Source: CAVRCA01 sp963719345 (GTDB taxonomy: Bacteria; Pseudomonadota; Alphaproteobacteria; Acetobacterales; Acetobacteraceae). Taken from it: a stretch of 64,000 nt of DNA. The position numbers and the translations under genes were made by a program. The notes below the pieces were generated by a model, which saw nothing but the letters and a program-made list of their open reading frames with translations, was not told where the DNA came from and did no database searches. Every line of letters starts with the position of its first letter. The stretch's first letter is position 1. The DNA lies in NCBI GenBank assembly GCA_963719345.1, contig CAVRCA010000005.1, forward strand, positions 248,001 through 312,000. The letters run 5' to 3'. Below, one piece after another: positions 46,082 through 54,595 of this stretch.

Positions 46082-47497
46082 ATGACGGACGAACTACCCG
46101 ACTGCCTCGTCACCGGAGCAGAAGCGAGCTTGCCGCTCTACGCGGTGCGGCCAACGGAACTCGAAACCTTTCTTGCCGGCCTGCCGGACGCGCAAGCCGC
46201 GTATCTGCGCGCCTGCGGCTTCACGGCGGCGGCGCAGGAACTCACGTTGCTGCCGAGTTCCGCCGGGATTGCCGGCGCGGTACTTGGACTGGGTGCGGAT
46301 CGTTCGCCCGAGGCGTTCGGCGATCTCGCCAATCGCTTGCCGGCCGGCACCAACTGGATGCTGCAGCCGGGCGACTATGATGTCGGCGCGGCGGTGCTCG
46401 GGTGCATTCTTGGGGCCTACCGCTACACGGAGTTCAAGCCGCGACAGCGCGCGCCGGCGCACTTCGTCCTGCCGCCGGGCCAAGCGCGCGCCGTCTTGCT
46501 GGCTCGCGCGATCTGTCTCGCCCGCGATCTCATCAACGCCCCGGCCAACAGGCTTGGGCCGACCGAACTTGCCGATGCCGCCATGGAGCTTGCGGCCAGC
46601 TTTCGCGCATCGGCGGAATGCTTCGACGGGGCCGCGCTCGAGACGGCCTACCCGACGATCGCCGCGGTCGGGCGCGGCTCGGCGCGACGCCCGCGCGTCG
46701 TGCTGTTCCGTTGGCAGGGGTCCGGCGCAGGTGCGCAAGCGCCGCTGATCTCGCTCTGCGGCAAAGGCGTGTGCTTCGACTCCGGCGGCTACGACCTCAA
46801 GCCGTCGGCCGGCATGTTGCGCATGAAGAAGGACATGGGCGGTGCCGCCGCCGTGCTCGGCATGGCGCGCGCGTTGATGGCGGCGGATCTGCCGATCCGA
46901 CTTGCGGTGCGTGTCGGCTGCGTCGAGAACAGCGTGTCCGGTGAGGCGATGCGCCCGCTCGACGTGATCCGCACGCGGCGTGGCCTTACCGTCGAGGTGG
47001 GCAACACCGACGCCGAAGGCCGATTGGTGCTCTGCGACCTGCTCGCCGAAGCCTCGGACGAAGCGCCAAGCCTGCTGGTCGATTGCGCGACCCTGACTGG
47101 TGCGGCACGGGTCGCTCTCGGGCCGGAGTTGCCCGCGCTGTTCTGCAATGACGAGACCTGGGCAGCCCGGTTGCTCGCGGCGGGCGACGAGCAGCACGAT
47201 CCGCTGTGGCGGCTGCCGCTGTGGGATCGCTACGACCCTTGGCTGAAAAGCCCGACGGCCGAGATCAGCAACGTATCGAGCAAGCCGTTCGCCGGCGCCA
47301 TCGTGGCGGCGTTGTTTCTCCGTCGGTTCCTCGCGCCGCAGGTGGCATGGGCGCATGTCGACCTCTATGCCTGGAATGATCAAGACCGGCCGGCGCATCC
47401 CGAAGGTGGCGAGGGACAGGCCATTCTCGCCGTGTTCACGGCAATCGAACGCATTTTGATTGCTGCGTTAACGGACCAAACCACCCAGGTAACGTGA
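46082..47497 (+). CDS. M17 leucyl aminopeptidase family protein
   Basis: The 471-residue peptidase has the M17 catalytic region: LISLCGKGVCFDSGGYDLKP (metal-binding Lys and Asp), MKKDMGGAAAVLGMARALMA, and the signature NTDAEGRLVLCDLLAEA near residue 303, followed by DCATLTGAARVALG. It uses two metal ions to remove N-terminal residues from peptides in the cytoplasm. The N-terminal domain is shorter than in E. coli PepA and differs in sequence, so a broader M17 family label is safer than pepA. Confidence 0.88.
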   Translation: MTDELPDCLVTGAEASLPLYAVRPTELETFLAGLPDAQAAYLRACGFTAAAQELTLLPSSAGIAGAVLGLGADRSPEAFGDLANRLPAGTNWMLQPGDYDVGAAVLGCILGAYRYTEFKPRQRAPAHFVLPPGQARAVLLARAICLARDLINAPANRLGPTELADAAMELAASFRASAECFDGAALETAYPTIAAVGRGSARRPRVVLFRWQGSGAGAQAPLISLCGKGVCFDSGGYDLKPSAGMLRMKKDMGGAAAVLGMARALMAADLPIRLAVRVGCVENSVSGEAMRPLDVIRTRRGLTVEVGNTDAEGRLVLCDLLAEASDEAPSLLVDCATLTGAARVALGPELPALFCNDETWAARLLAAGDEQHDPLWRLPLWDRYDPWLKSPTAEISNVSSKPFAGAIVAALFLRRFLAPQVAWAHVDLYAWNDQDRPAHPEGGEGQAILAVFTAIERILIAALTDQTTQVT

Positions 47498-47634
47498 TTG
47501 CGAATTCCTAAGAGTGATTCCCGACGACTAGCATCTGTTGGCGATACGGCACTCAACCATATACCGAATCGTCGACACCTCCGGGACGGACGTGATCGCG
47601 AAAATCAATAATTCGAAATGGATGGAGTTAACAA

Positions 47635-48033
47635 ATGGCAACAATGCAGTCTCCGGACCAGCTTGTTGGAATCCTCCGGGAGACCGTCGTGTCGCTGGTG
47701 CGACGTGACGGGGCTGATCTGTCGGCGCGCCAACTCGGCGTGTTCCTCACCTGCTATCTGCAGGATGGCGGGCACACGGTTCGCGGCCTCGCGGCCGATC
47801 TGAACGTCTCGAAGCCGGCGATCACGCGGGCGCTCGACCGGCTGGGCGAACTCGATCTGGCCCGCCGCAAGGTCGATCCGATGGACCGCCGCAGCGTGCT
47901 CGTGCAGCGCACTTTGAAGGGCGCGGCGTTCCTGCGCGACCTGCGCGGCATCATGGGAGAAGCAACGCACTCGGTCCGCAAGTCGGGCAGCTCGGCCAGC
48001 GAATCGTCGTCGCGTCGCGCCGCTTCCGCCTGA
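47635..48033 (+). CDS. MarR-family regulator
   Basis: The 132-residue protein has a winged helix-turn-helix: DLSARQLGVFLTCYLQDGGH, then VRGLAADLNVSKPAITRALD as recognition helix and the wing DLARRKVDPMDRRSVLVQRT. This is the MarR pattern. Such dimeric repressors often respond to small phenolic ligands or oxidants. It has a poorly conserved ribosome binding site (GGAG, about 8 bases before the ATG), and its upstream gap is noticeably AT-richer than the genes around it. No target can be named. Confidence 0.82.
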   Translation: MATMQSPDQLVGILRETVVSLVRRDGADLSARQLGVFLTCYLQDGGHTVRGLAADLNVSKPAITRALDRLGELDLARRKVDPMDRRSVLVQRTLKGAAFLRDLRGIMGEATHSVRKSGSSASESSSRRAASA

Positions 48034-48051
48034 TCGGGGCGGCTCGGATCT

Positions 48052-48070
48052 CCTTCTCGGGTCGAGAAGG
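48052..48070 (+). terminator. stem-loop after the MarR gene
   Basis: CCTTCTCG and CGAGAAGG are perfect 8-base arms with a GGT loop, 18 bases after the marR stop. No T tract follows, so it may act as a weak terminator or mRNA 3' hairpin. The rest of 48071-48285 has another palindrome, ACCTGATCAGGT at 48206-48217, and no gene. Confidence 0.45.
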
Positions 48071-48285
48071 GGCGCGGGATGGGGGAATTTGATCGCCTTT
48101 AAGCAGCCGCCGTCAGCTCGGCGACGATTAGCTTCTCAATCAGAAACGTCAATAAATCACCGGCAGTGACCAATGGGGGCCGCGGTGGCCCTGGGTCCCC
48201 GACTGACCTGATCAGGTGAGTACGTCCCAACCATGGTGTGCGCGTCCCGCGTCCGGCCGAAACTGCGCCGGAGCGGTGGCCCGCA

Positions 48286-49338
48286 TTACCAGGCGCGGAT
48301 GTTCGCCCGGTGCGCGTGCGCCCGCACCAGCGCGAGCCAGGCGAGTTGCGGCAGCAGTGTCAGGGCGGGGACGTAGGGCTTCCAGGCGGATGGCACGGCG
48401 ATGAACAGCAGGCAGCATAGCCCGCCGAACGCCGCAAAACCCCAGTGCGCCATCGCGACGACCGGGGCAGGAATGCCGGCTCGCTGCGCCACCTGGTAGA
48501 TGTGGCTGCGGTGCGGCTCGGTCAGCCGCTGCCCGGCGAGGGCGCGGCGGGCCAGGGTGAAGGCGACGTCGAACAGCGCCCCGGACAGCAGCATCGGCAC
48601 CAGCAGGAAGGACATCTCGATGGCGCCGAACCGCGCCGCGGCGACGCCCAGCACGGCCAGCATGAAGCCGCAGAACTGGCTGCCGACATCGCCCATGAAG
48701 ATGCGCGCGCGGGGAAAGTTGAACGGCAGGAAACCGGCCAGCCCGGCGGCCAGCAGCAGGCTGGCGAAGTAGACGAACCAGCCGCTCTGCTCTTCGGCGA
48801 TGAGGGCGAGGAAGCAGGCGGCGACCAGCGCCGTGCCGGCGGCGAGCCCGTCCAGCCCGTCGATGAAGTTCATGGCGTTGGTCGCGAACAGGATCCAGGC
48901 CACGGTTGCCGCCATGCCGAGCCAACCGAGGTCGAGCGGGCCGAGATAGGGCACCCGGTAGACGGCCACGTAGAGCCCTGACGACACCGCCGCCAACGCC
49001 GCCAGCACCTGCGCCGCCAGCTTGACGGTGAACGGCCAGTCGCGCAGGTCGTCAAGGAAGGCGACCACGGCGATCGCCACCGAGGCGATGATGACGCCGC
49101 GGAAATACGGGTCGGCGAGACGGGAGAACGCGGCATACCGGTAGAGCACATACATGCCGGCGAGGAAGGCGGCGACGATGCCGACGCCGCCACCCTTCGG
49201 GGTCGGGATGGTGTGCGACTTGCGCCGGTTGGGCGTGTCCATCACACCGGCGCCGATCATCAGCCGCACCAGCGCGGCCGAGAGCACCGCCAGCCCCGCC
49301 GCGAACACCAGATGTTGGAGGAAGGCGGTGCGCGTCAT
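48286..49338 (-). CDS. MraY/WecA-family phosphoglycosyl transferase
   Basis: The 350-residue polytopic protein belongs to the polyprenyl-phosphate N-acetylhexosamine-1-phosphate transferase family (GT4 type, WecA/TagO). It has about ten hydrophobic helices, the conserved SHTIPTPKGGGVGIVAAFLA and FLDDLRDWPF loops, ATNAMNFIDGLDGLAAG (catalytic aspartates) and IFMGDVGSQFCGFML. It loads a sugar-1-phosphate onto undecaprenyl phosphate, the first step of glycan assembly. Its neighbour pglF-like gene is divergent, with 128 bases between the starts. Confidence 0.88.
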   Translation of the reverse strand: MTRTAFLQHLVFAAGLAVLSAALVRLMIGAGVMDTPNRRKSHTIPTPKGGGVGIVAAFLAGMYVLYRYAAFSRLADPYFRGVIIASVAIAVVAFLDDLRDWPFTVKLAAQVLAALAAVSSGLYVAVYRVPYLGPLDLGWLGMAATVAWILFATNAMNFIDGLDGLAAGTALVAACFLALIAEEQSGWFVYFASLLLAAGLAGFLPFNFPRARIFMGDVGSQFCGFMLAVLGVAAARFGAIEMSFLLVPMLLSGALFDVAFTLARRALAGQRLTEPHRSHIYQVAQRAGIPAPVVAMAHWGFAAFGGLCCLLFIAVPSAWKPYVPALTLLPQLAWLALVRAHAHRANIRAW

Positions 49339-49466
49339 CGGCGAGCCCGTGCAGTCCGGGCCGGACCATGGCCGACCCGGTTCGGCCCGGCAAGCGATTG
49401 CGCCGCGCCGATGCCGTACAGGGAGGGTGGCCTGACCTGGGGCCTCGGCTGGGCTATAGCGGGTCG

Positions 49467-51392
49467 ATGCTCCTGCCCCGCTCCCTGATCCGAATCGGCG
49501 TGAACGTCGCGCTCGACGGTCTGCTGGCCGCGCTGGCGGTGCCGGTGGCGCGCTGGATCGCCGATCCGGCCGGTCCCTGGCTGTATCCGCTCTGGGCGCC
49601 GCTCGGGGGCGCCGTCACGCTGCTTGCCGCCGCGGTGCCGTTCCGCCTGCCGCTGCAGTATTGGCGGTTCGGCGGCATCGGCGACCTGCTGGGCGTCGCC
49701 GGCTGCAGCGTGCTCGGCGCCATTTTGTTCGGCCTGCTTGCGGCGCTGACCGGCATTCCGGCGCCCAACCCCGCGCTGCCGATCATCCACGCGCTCACCT
49801 TGCTGGCGTTCCTCGGCGCGCCACGGGTGGCATACCGCCGATTGCAGGTCCACAGCGCGACGACCTCGCCGTTCGACCTGGAGCAGTCGGGGGTTCAAAC
49901 CGCGTTGCTGGTGGGCTCGGCGGAAGACGCCGACCTGTTTCTGCGCGCCCTGGCGCAGGACCGGCGGCAGGGGCTGCGGGTAATGGGGATCCTCGCCCTC
50001 GGCGCGCGGCAGACCGGCCGCCGCATCCACGGCGCCCCCATCCTCGGCACCGTGTCCGAAGCTGAGGCGGCGCTCGATCGTCTCGCCGGCGAGGGCCGCA
50101 CCCCGGCGATGCTCGTGATCGTCACGGCCGACCTCGCGGGACCGGCGCTGGTCGGCCTGCTCGCGCATGCCGAGACGCACGGCTTGCTGGTCCGTCGTGC
50201 GCCGCGGCCGACCCTCCTGCATCCCGCTTCCCGCGGCGGCGGCCTGGAACTCAAGCCGGTCGCCATCGAGGAGCTGCTGAACCGCCCGCAGGTCCCGCTC
50301 GACCGCGAGGGCATGGCGCGGCTGATCGAGGGCCAGCGCGTCGTCGTCACCGGCGCCGGCGGGACCATCGGCAGCGAGCTTGCCCGCCAGGTGGCCGGGT
50401 TTGGGCCACAGACGCTGACCCTGCTCGACAACGGCGAATACGCGCTGTGGCAGATCGACCTCGAGCTGGCCGAGACCTACCCGCACGTGCCGCGCCGGGC
50501 GATCATCGCCGACATCCGCGACGAGGCGCGCATCCGCGGCATCTTCGCCGATGCTCGCCCCGAGCTGGTGTTCCACGCCGCCGCGCTCAAGCACGTGCCG
50601 ATGGTCGAGGACAACCCGGTCGAGGGGTTGCTGACCAACGCGGTCGGCACCCGCCACGTCGCCGACGCGGCGCGCGCGGCGGGCGCGCGCACCATGGTGC
50701 TGATCTCCACCGACAAGGCGGTCAACCCGACCAGCGTGATGGGCGCCTCGAAGCGGCTCGCCGAGATGTATTGTCAGGCGCTGGACATCGCCGCCCGCAC
50801 CGGGCCGGCGGGTGGAATGCGCTGCGTGACCGTGCGCTTCGGCAACGTGCTCGGCAGCACGGGGTCGGTGGTGCCGCTGTTCCAGCGCCAGCTCGAACGC
50901 GGCGGTCCGCTCACCGTGACCCATCCCGACATGCAGCGATACTTCATGACGGTGCGCGAGGCGGTCGGCCTGGTGCTGCAGGCCAGTGTGCTCGGCTCGG
51001 GCGACGCGCCACTGACGGAAGGGGAGGGCGGCATCTTCGTGCTCGACATGGGCGAGCCGGTGAAGATCGTCGACCTGGCGCGGCAGATGATCCGTCTGGC
51101 CGGACTGCGCCCCGACGAGGACGTCGAGATCCGTTTCACCGGACTGCGTCCGGGCGAGAAGCTGTTCGAGGAGCTCTTTCACGGTCGCGAGCCGCCCGCG
51201 CCGACCGGCCATCCCGGCCTGCTGATGGCGAGCCCGCGCACTGCCGACACCGCGATCGTCGGCCGCGCCCTCGACGAGATCGCCGCCGCCTGCCGGACCG
51301 AGCAGGCCCGTGCCGCCCTCACCCTGCTCGGCCGCTTGGTGCCGGAATTCGAGCACAACCCGAATGGCGCCCTCACTTCGGCCCGCGCCTGA
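49467..51392 (+). CDS. UDP-sugar 4,6-dehydratase, PglF/WbpM type
   Basis: The 641-residue inner-membrane protein has four hydrophobic N-terminal helices, a soluble linker with LLVGSAEDADLFLRALAQDR, and a C-terminal short-chain dehydratase: VVTGAGGTIGSELARQVAGF near residue 293, LISTDKAVNPTSVMGASKRL with Ser414-Thr415-Asp416-Lys417 and the unusual Met425-x3-Lys429 in place of Tyr-x3-Lys that characterises this subfamily. It dehydrates UDP-GlcNAc to its 4-keto-6-deoxy derivative. The downstream aminotransferase and acetyltransferase fit the same pathway. Confidence 0.88.
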   Translation: MLLPRSLIRIGVNVALDGLLAALAVPVARWIADPAGPWLYPLWAPLGGAVTLLAAAVPFRLPLQYWRFGGIGDLLGVAGCSVLGAILFGLLAALTGIPAPNPALPIIHALTLLAFLGAPRVAYRRLQVHSATTSPFDLEQSGVQTALLVGSAEDADLFLRALAQDRRQGLRVMGILALGARQTGRRIHGAPILGTVSEAEAALDRLAGEGRTPAMLVIVTADLAGPALVGLLAHAETHGLLVRRAPRPTLLHPASRGGGLELKPVAIEELLNRPQVPLDREGMARLIEGQRVVVTGAGGTIGSELARQVAGFGPQTLTLLDNGEYALWQIDLELAETYPHVPRRAIIADIRDEARIRGIFADARPELVFHAAALKHVPMVEDNPVEGLLTNAVGTRHVADAARAAGARTMVLISTDKAVNPTSVMGASKRLAEMYCQALDIAARTGPAGGMRCVTVRFGNVLGSTGSVVPLFQRQLERGGPLTVTHPDMQRYFMTVREAVGLVLQASVLGSGDAPLTEGEGGIFVLDMGEPVKIVDLARQMIRLAGLRPDEDVEIRFTGLRPGEKLFEELFHGREPPAPTGHPGLLMASPRTADTAIVGRALDEIAAACRTEQARAALTLLGRLVPEFEHNPNGALTSARA

Positions 51393-51423
51393 TTCTCTCC
51401 GTTGCACAGGACCGTTCGAAAAC

Positions 51424-52577
51424 ATGACTTCCCCGCCCGTCGTGCCGTTTCTCGATTTGAGAGCGCAGCAGAAGCGTATCGAACCCGAGCTCCGGCGGCG
51501 GCTCGATGCAGGTACTGGCCCATTGCCAGTTCGTGCTCGGCCCGGAAGTGGGAGAGTTCGAATCACGGTTGGCGGCGCTCTGCGGCGCACGGCATTGCGT
51601 CGGCGTGAGCTCGGGGACCGACGCGCTGCAGATCGCGCTGATGGCGGAGGAGATCGGCCGGGGTGACGCGGTGTTCCTCCCGGCCTTCACCTACACGGCG
51701 ACCGCCGAAGTCCCGCTCGTGCTGGGAGCGACGCCGGTGTTCGTCGATGTCGATCCGCAAACCTTCCAGATCGACCCCGGACACCTGCAGGCCCGCGTGC
51801 AGGAGGTGCGCGCGGCGGGGAAATTGCGGCCGCGCGCACTGATCGGCGTCGATCTGTTCGGCCAGCCCGCCGACTGGCCCGCCCTGCGCGCGATTGCCGA
51901 ACGGGAAGGCTTGTTCACCCTCGATGACGCGCGCGCAAAGTTTCGGCGCGCGTCTCGGAGGGAGGCCGCTGGGGGTGTGGGCAGACGCGACGACCACCAG
52001 TTTCTTCCCGAGCAAGCCGCTCGGTGCGTACGGTGACGGTGGCGCGCTGTTCACCGACAACGACGCGCGTGCCGCACTGTATCGGAGCTTGCGCACGCAC
52101 GGCGAGGGCACCACGCGATACGAGGTGCTGCGGACCGGCATGAACGGCCGGCTCGATTCGATGCAGGCGGCCGTGCTGCTCGCCAAGCTCGCCGTGTTCG
52201 AGGACGAGATCGCCGCCCGCGAGCGCGTGGCGCGCTGGTACGACGAGCGGCTGCGCGGCGTCCTGGAGGTGCCGGCGCGGGTGCCCGACAGCACCGGCGT
52301 CTGGGCGATCTATTCGGTGCTGCTCGATGGTGAGGCGGCGCGATCCCGCGTGCAGGCGGAGCTGCGGGCGGCGGGAGTGCCGACGGCGATCTACTATCCC
52401 CGTCCGCTGCACCTGCAGCCCGCCTACCGCGATCACCACGACGGCACGCTTCTGCCGGTCTCGGAGGCGCTGGCTCAGCGCATTCTTGCGCTGCCGATCC
52501 ACCCCGATCTTGGCGACGAGGCGCTCGCCCATGTTACCGGCTCGGTCGAGGCGGCGGTCGTCGGGCAGCGCCGATGA
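51424..52577 (+). pseudogene. DegT/DnrJ/EryC1-family aminotransferase, two frameshifts
   Basis: These PLP enzymes aminate keto sugars, here probably the product of the dehydratase upstream. The segments FLDLRAQQKRIEPELRRRLD, FVLGPEVGEFESRLAALCGA, SSGTDALQIALMAEEIGRGD, PAFTYTATAEVPLVLGATPV and FFPSKPLGAYGDGGALFTDN (PLP Lys in PSK) are family motifs. The frame breaks near 51511 (extra G) and near 51935 (around the expected LDDAAQSFGA). The two repaired frames give a protein of about 380 residues. The stop overlaps the next gene (ATGA). Confidence 0.85.
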
Positions 52578-53368
52578 TTTTCTTTCTCACCACCAGGCCG
52601 TTGTGGCTGTCTGCTATCATCCTCGTAGGAGCGTCGACGTGCATTGCGATGCTGGGCCCGATCGTGGTCCGCCGCCGCATGAGCCTCGACCGGCTCAGCA
52701 CAAACAACGAGGTCGCCGGCTTCAAGTTTGCGACCGTCGGCGTGCTCTACGCGGTGATGCTGGCCTTCGCCGTTATCGTGGTGTGGGAAAAGTTCAGCGA
52801 CGCCGAGAACGATGTCGCCCAGGAGGCCGGCGCGGCGGCGACGATTTTTCGCCTTGCCGACGGGATCGGCGCCGCGCCGGGGACTGCGATGCGAGATGGC
52901 TTGTCCCGCTACGTGCGGACGGTCGTGACGGAGGAGTGGCCGGCGATGGAGCAAGGCGGCGCCAGCACCGCCGTGACCCGCGCGCTCGACGGCGTCTACG
53001 CCGCCACCCTGACCTTCAGCCCTGACGACCGGCGGGGCGCGGCGCTGCTGACCGAAACCCTGCACCAGCTCGACGCCTTGACGCAGGCCCGCCGCGCCCG
53101 GCTGGTGATGGCCACCGGCATTGTGCCCAACGTCGTCTGGATCGTGCTGTTTGGCGGCGCTGTGCTGACCATCGCCTTCACGTTCTTCTTCGGCACCGAA
53201 AACCTCCGCGCGCAGACGATGATGACGGGGATTTGTCGGTACCTGATCTTCTCCGGGCTGCTCATCATCATCGCCATCGACCATCCATTCGCCGGCGTCG
53301 TGAAGGTGGAGCCCGAGGCGCTGTCGGTGGTGTTGGAGGATTTCGGCAATGGTGAAGTGCACCGGTGA
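52574..53368 (+). CDS. DUF4239 (bestrophin-like) membrane protein
   Basis: The 264-residue protein has two hydrophobic N-terminal helices (around LWLSAIILVGASTCIAMLGP and FATVGVLYAVMLAFAVIVVW), a soluble helical middle with EAGAAATIFRLADG, and a C-terminal helix pair (VWIVLFGGAVLTIAFTFFFG and FSGLLIIIAIDHPFAG). That pattern is DUF4239, annotated as bestrophin-like but of unknown function. It starts in the aminotransferase stop codon and ends 4 bases before the acetyltransferase, so all are probably in one operon. Confidence 0.75.
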   Translation: MIFFLTTRPLWLSAIILVGASTCIAMLGPIVVRRRMSLDRLSTNNEVAGFKFATVGVLYAVMLAFAVIVVWEKFSDAENDVAQEAGAAATIFRLADGIGAAPGTAMRDGLSRYVRTVVTEEWPAMEQGGASTAVTRALDGVYAATLTFSPDDRRGAALLTETLHQLDALTQARRARLVMATGIVPNVVWIVLFGGAVLTIAFTFFFGTENLRAQTMMTGICRYLIFSGLLIIIAIDHPFAGVVKVEPEALSVVLEDFGNGEVHR

Positions 53369-53372
53369 GCCC

Positions 53373-53924
53373 ATGAGCCGCACCGAGCGGGAGAAGATGC
53401 TGGCGGGCGAGCTGTACCGCGCAACGGGTCCGGAGATCGAGGCCGACCAGGTCGCTACCGCCGCCTGGCTGGCGCGCCTCAACGCGGCCTCGGCGGCTTC
53501 GCTCGCGGATCGTCGGGCGCTGTTGCGCGAGCGGCTTGGCGCGGTCGGCGAGGGTGCGATGATCCGTTCGCCGTTCTGCTGCGACTACGGTTTCAACATC
53601 CGTCTCGGGGCGGACGTGTTCGTCAACTTCAACTGCGTCATGCTGGACGTGGTGACGATCGAGATCGGCGACGGCACGCAGATCGGCCCCGCGGTGCAGC
53701 TGCTGGCGGCGGATCACCCGCGCGACGTGGAACAGCGCCGCGCCGGCCTGGAGTTCGGCCGCCCGATCACGATCGGCCGCCACGTCTGGATCGGCGCCGG
53801 CGCGCTTATTCTTCCGGGCGTGACGGTGGGCGACGAGGCGATCATCGGCGCGGGCAGCGTGGTGACGCGCGACGTACCGGCGGGCGCGACTGTGGTGGGC
53901 AATCCGGCGCGGGTCCGGGGGTAA
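53373..53924 (+). CDS. hexapeptide-repeat sugar O-acetyltransferase (Maa/LacA type)
   Basis: The 183-residue protein opens with the Mac domain (MSRTEREKMLAGELYRATGP) and continues in left-handed beta-helix hexapeptides: FNIRLGADVFVNFNCVMLDV, IEIGDGTQIGPAVQLLAADH (His in the acetyl-transfer site) and IGAGALILPGVTVGDEAIIG. ATG 53373 is preferred over 53349 because it gives the family start. It acetylates a sugar using acetyl-CoA and could modify the dideoxy sugar made by its neighbours, although Maa-type enzymes are promiscuous. Confidence 0.82.
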   Translation: MSRTEREKMLAGELYRATGPEIEADQVATAAWLARLNAASAASLADRRALLRERLGAVGEGAMIRSPFCCDYGFNIRLGADVFVNFNCVMLDVVTIEIGDGTQIGPAVQLLAADHPRDVEQRRAGLEFGRPITIGRHVWIGAGALILPGVTVGDEAIIGAGSVVTRDVPAGATVVGNPARVRG

Positions 53925-53964
53925 GGGTTTGCGCCGGGCGTCTGCTCATCAGCGCCTCCGCGCA

Positions 53965-54100
53965 TCAGGCGTGATAACTGCCATCTTCGGCCCGGCGCGC
54001 TTGTCCGAGCGCGGTCAGCGTCTCCAGCATCTCGCGCACTTTGCCGACGTTGGCGCGACGGAAGCGGCGTGACAGGCCCGCCGGTTTGCCGGGTGAGGTC
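53965..54100 (-). pseudogene. possible 3' remnant of a class I DNA methyltransferase
   Basis: The minus-strand frame ending at 53965 has a coherent tail: GLSRRFRRANVGKVREMLET followed by LTALGQARRAEDGSYHA. I recognise this kind of ending in Eco57I-like class I DNA methyltransferases, but similarity upstream of about 54100 is not apparent and no start fits. The rest of 53925-54250 (326 bases) shows no other gene. It may be a relic of a restriction-modification locus; this is low-confidence. Confidence 0.3.
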
Positions 54101-54250
54101 GTGAGCACGGGTGCGGAGTGCGACAAAGCGTTCCGGGTCGCGCGCCGGCCAGGGCGGCAGACCGTTCGAGCTGACTTGTCTGGTGCGCGTTTGCCGCGAT
54201 GGAGCTTCGTCGAGGTGTGCGTGCTGAAGCGGCGCTTGCGTGATGAAGGC

Positions 54251-54448
54251 ATGGTGCAGCGGGTGTCGGACGGCCAGCGGATGCTGCGGGACGACAACCG
54301 CAACCTGCGCCGTCGCCTGTCGCGGATTGAGGGAGCGATCCTCGGGCTGCAGCGGGCCGCGCTCGATCGGGCGGAGGAGACGGGCGAGACACAGGAGCAG
54401 ATCGACGCGCTCGCCGAGCGGATCGCCAAGCCGGAAGGGCGGCCATGA
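54251..54448 (+). CDS. small coiled-coil protein, possible gene
   Basis: The 65-residue peptide MVQRVSDGQRMLRDDNRNLR followed by RRLSRIEGAILGLQRAALDR is a charged heptad-like helix. No domain is recognised and the ribosome binding site is poor. Longer starts at GTG 54215 or 54221 are possible. It may be an artefact of GC-rich sequence; 54449-54595 after it contains no gene. Confidence 0.35.
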   Translation: MVQRVSDGQRMLRDDNRNLRRRLSRIEGAILGLQRAALDRAEETGETQEQIDALAERIAKPEGRP

Positions 54449-54595
54449 CGGCGTGATCCATGTGGTGGCGCGCGTGTGCGCTCGAGGCAGGTACTGAATG
54501 AGTATGCGACTGGACGCCCGCCCAGGGGTTCGCCATTGTCCCCGCGCTCGCCCGAAACGCTGCCCACCGGGCGCCAGACCGAAGGAGTGCGCGCG

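Noticed and set aside
48206..48217. Palindrome ACCTGATCAGGT as an attachment site
   Set aside because: No integrase, no second copy and no mobile-element boundary are visible; it is more likely a hairpin or chance palindrome.
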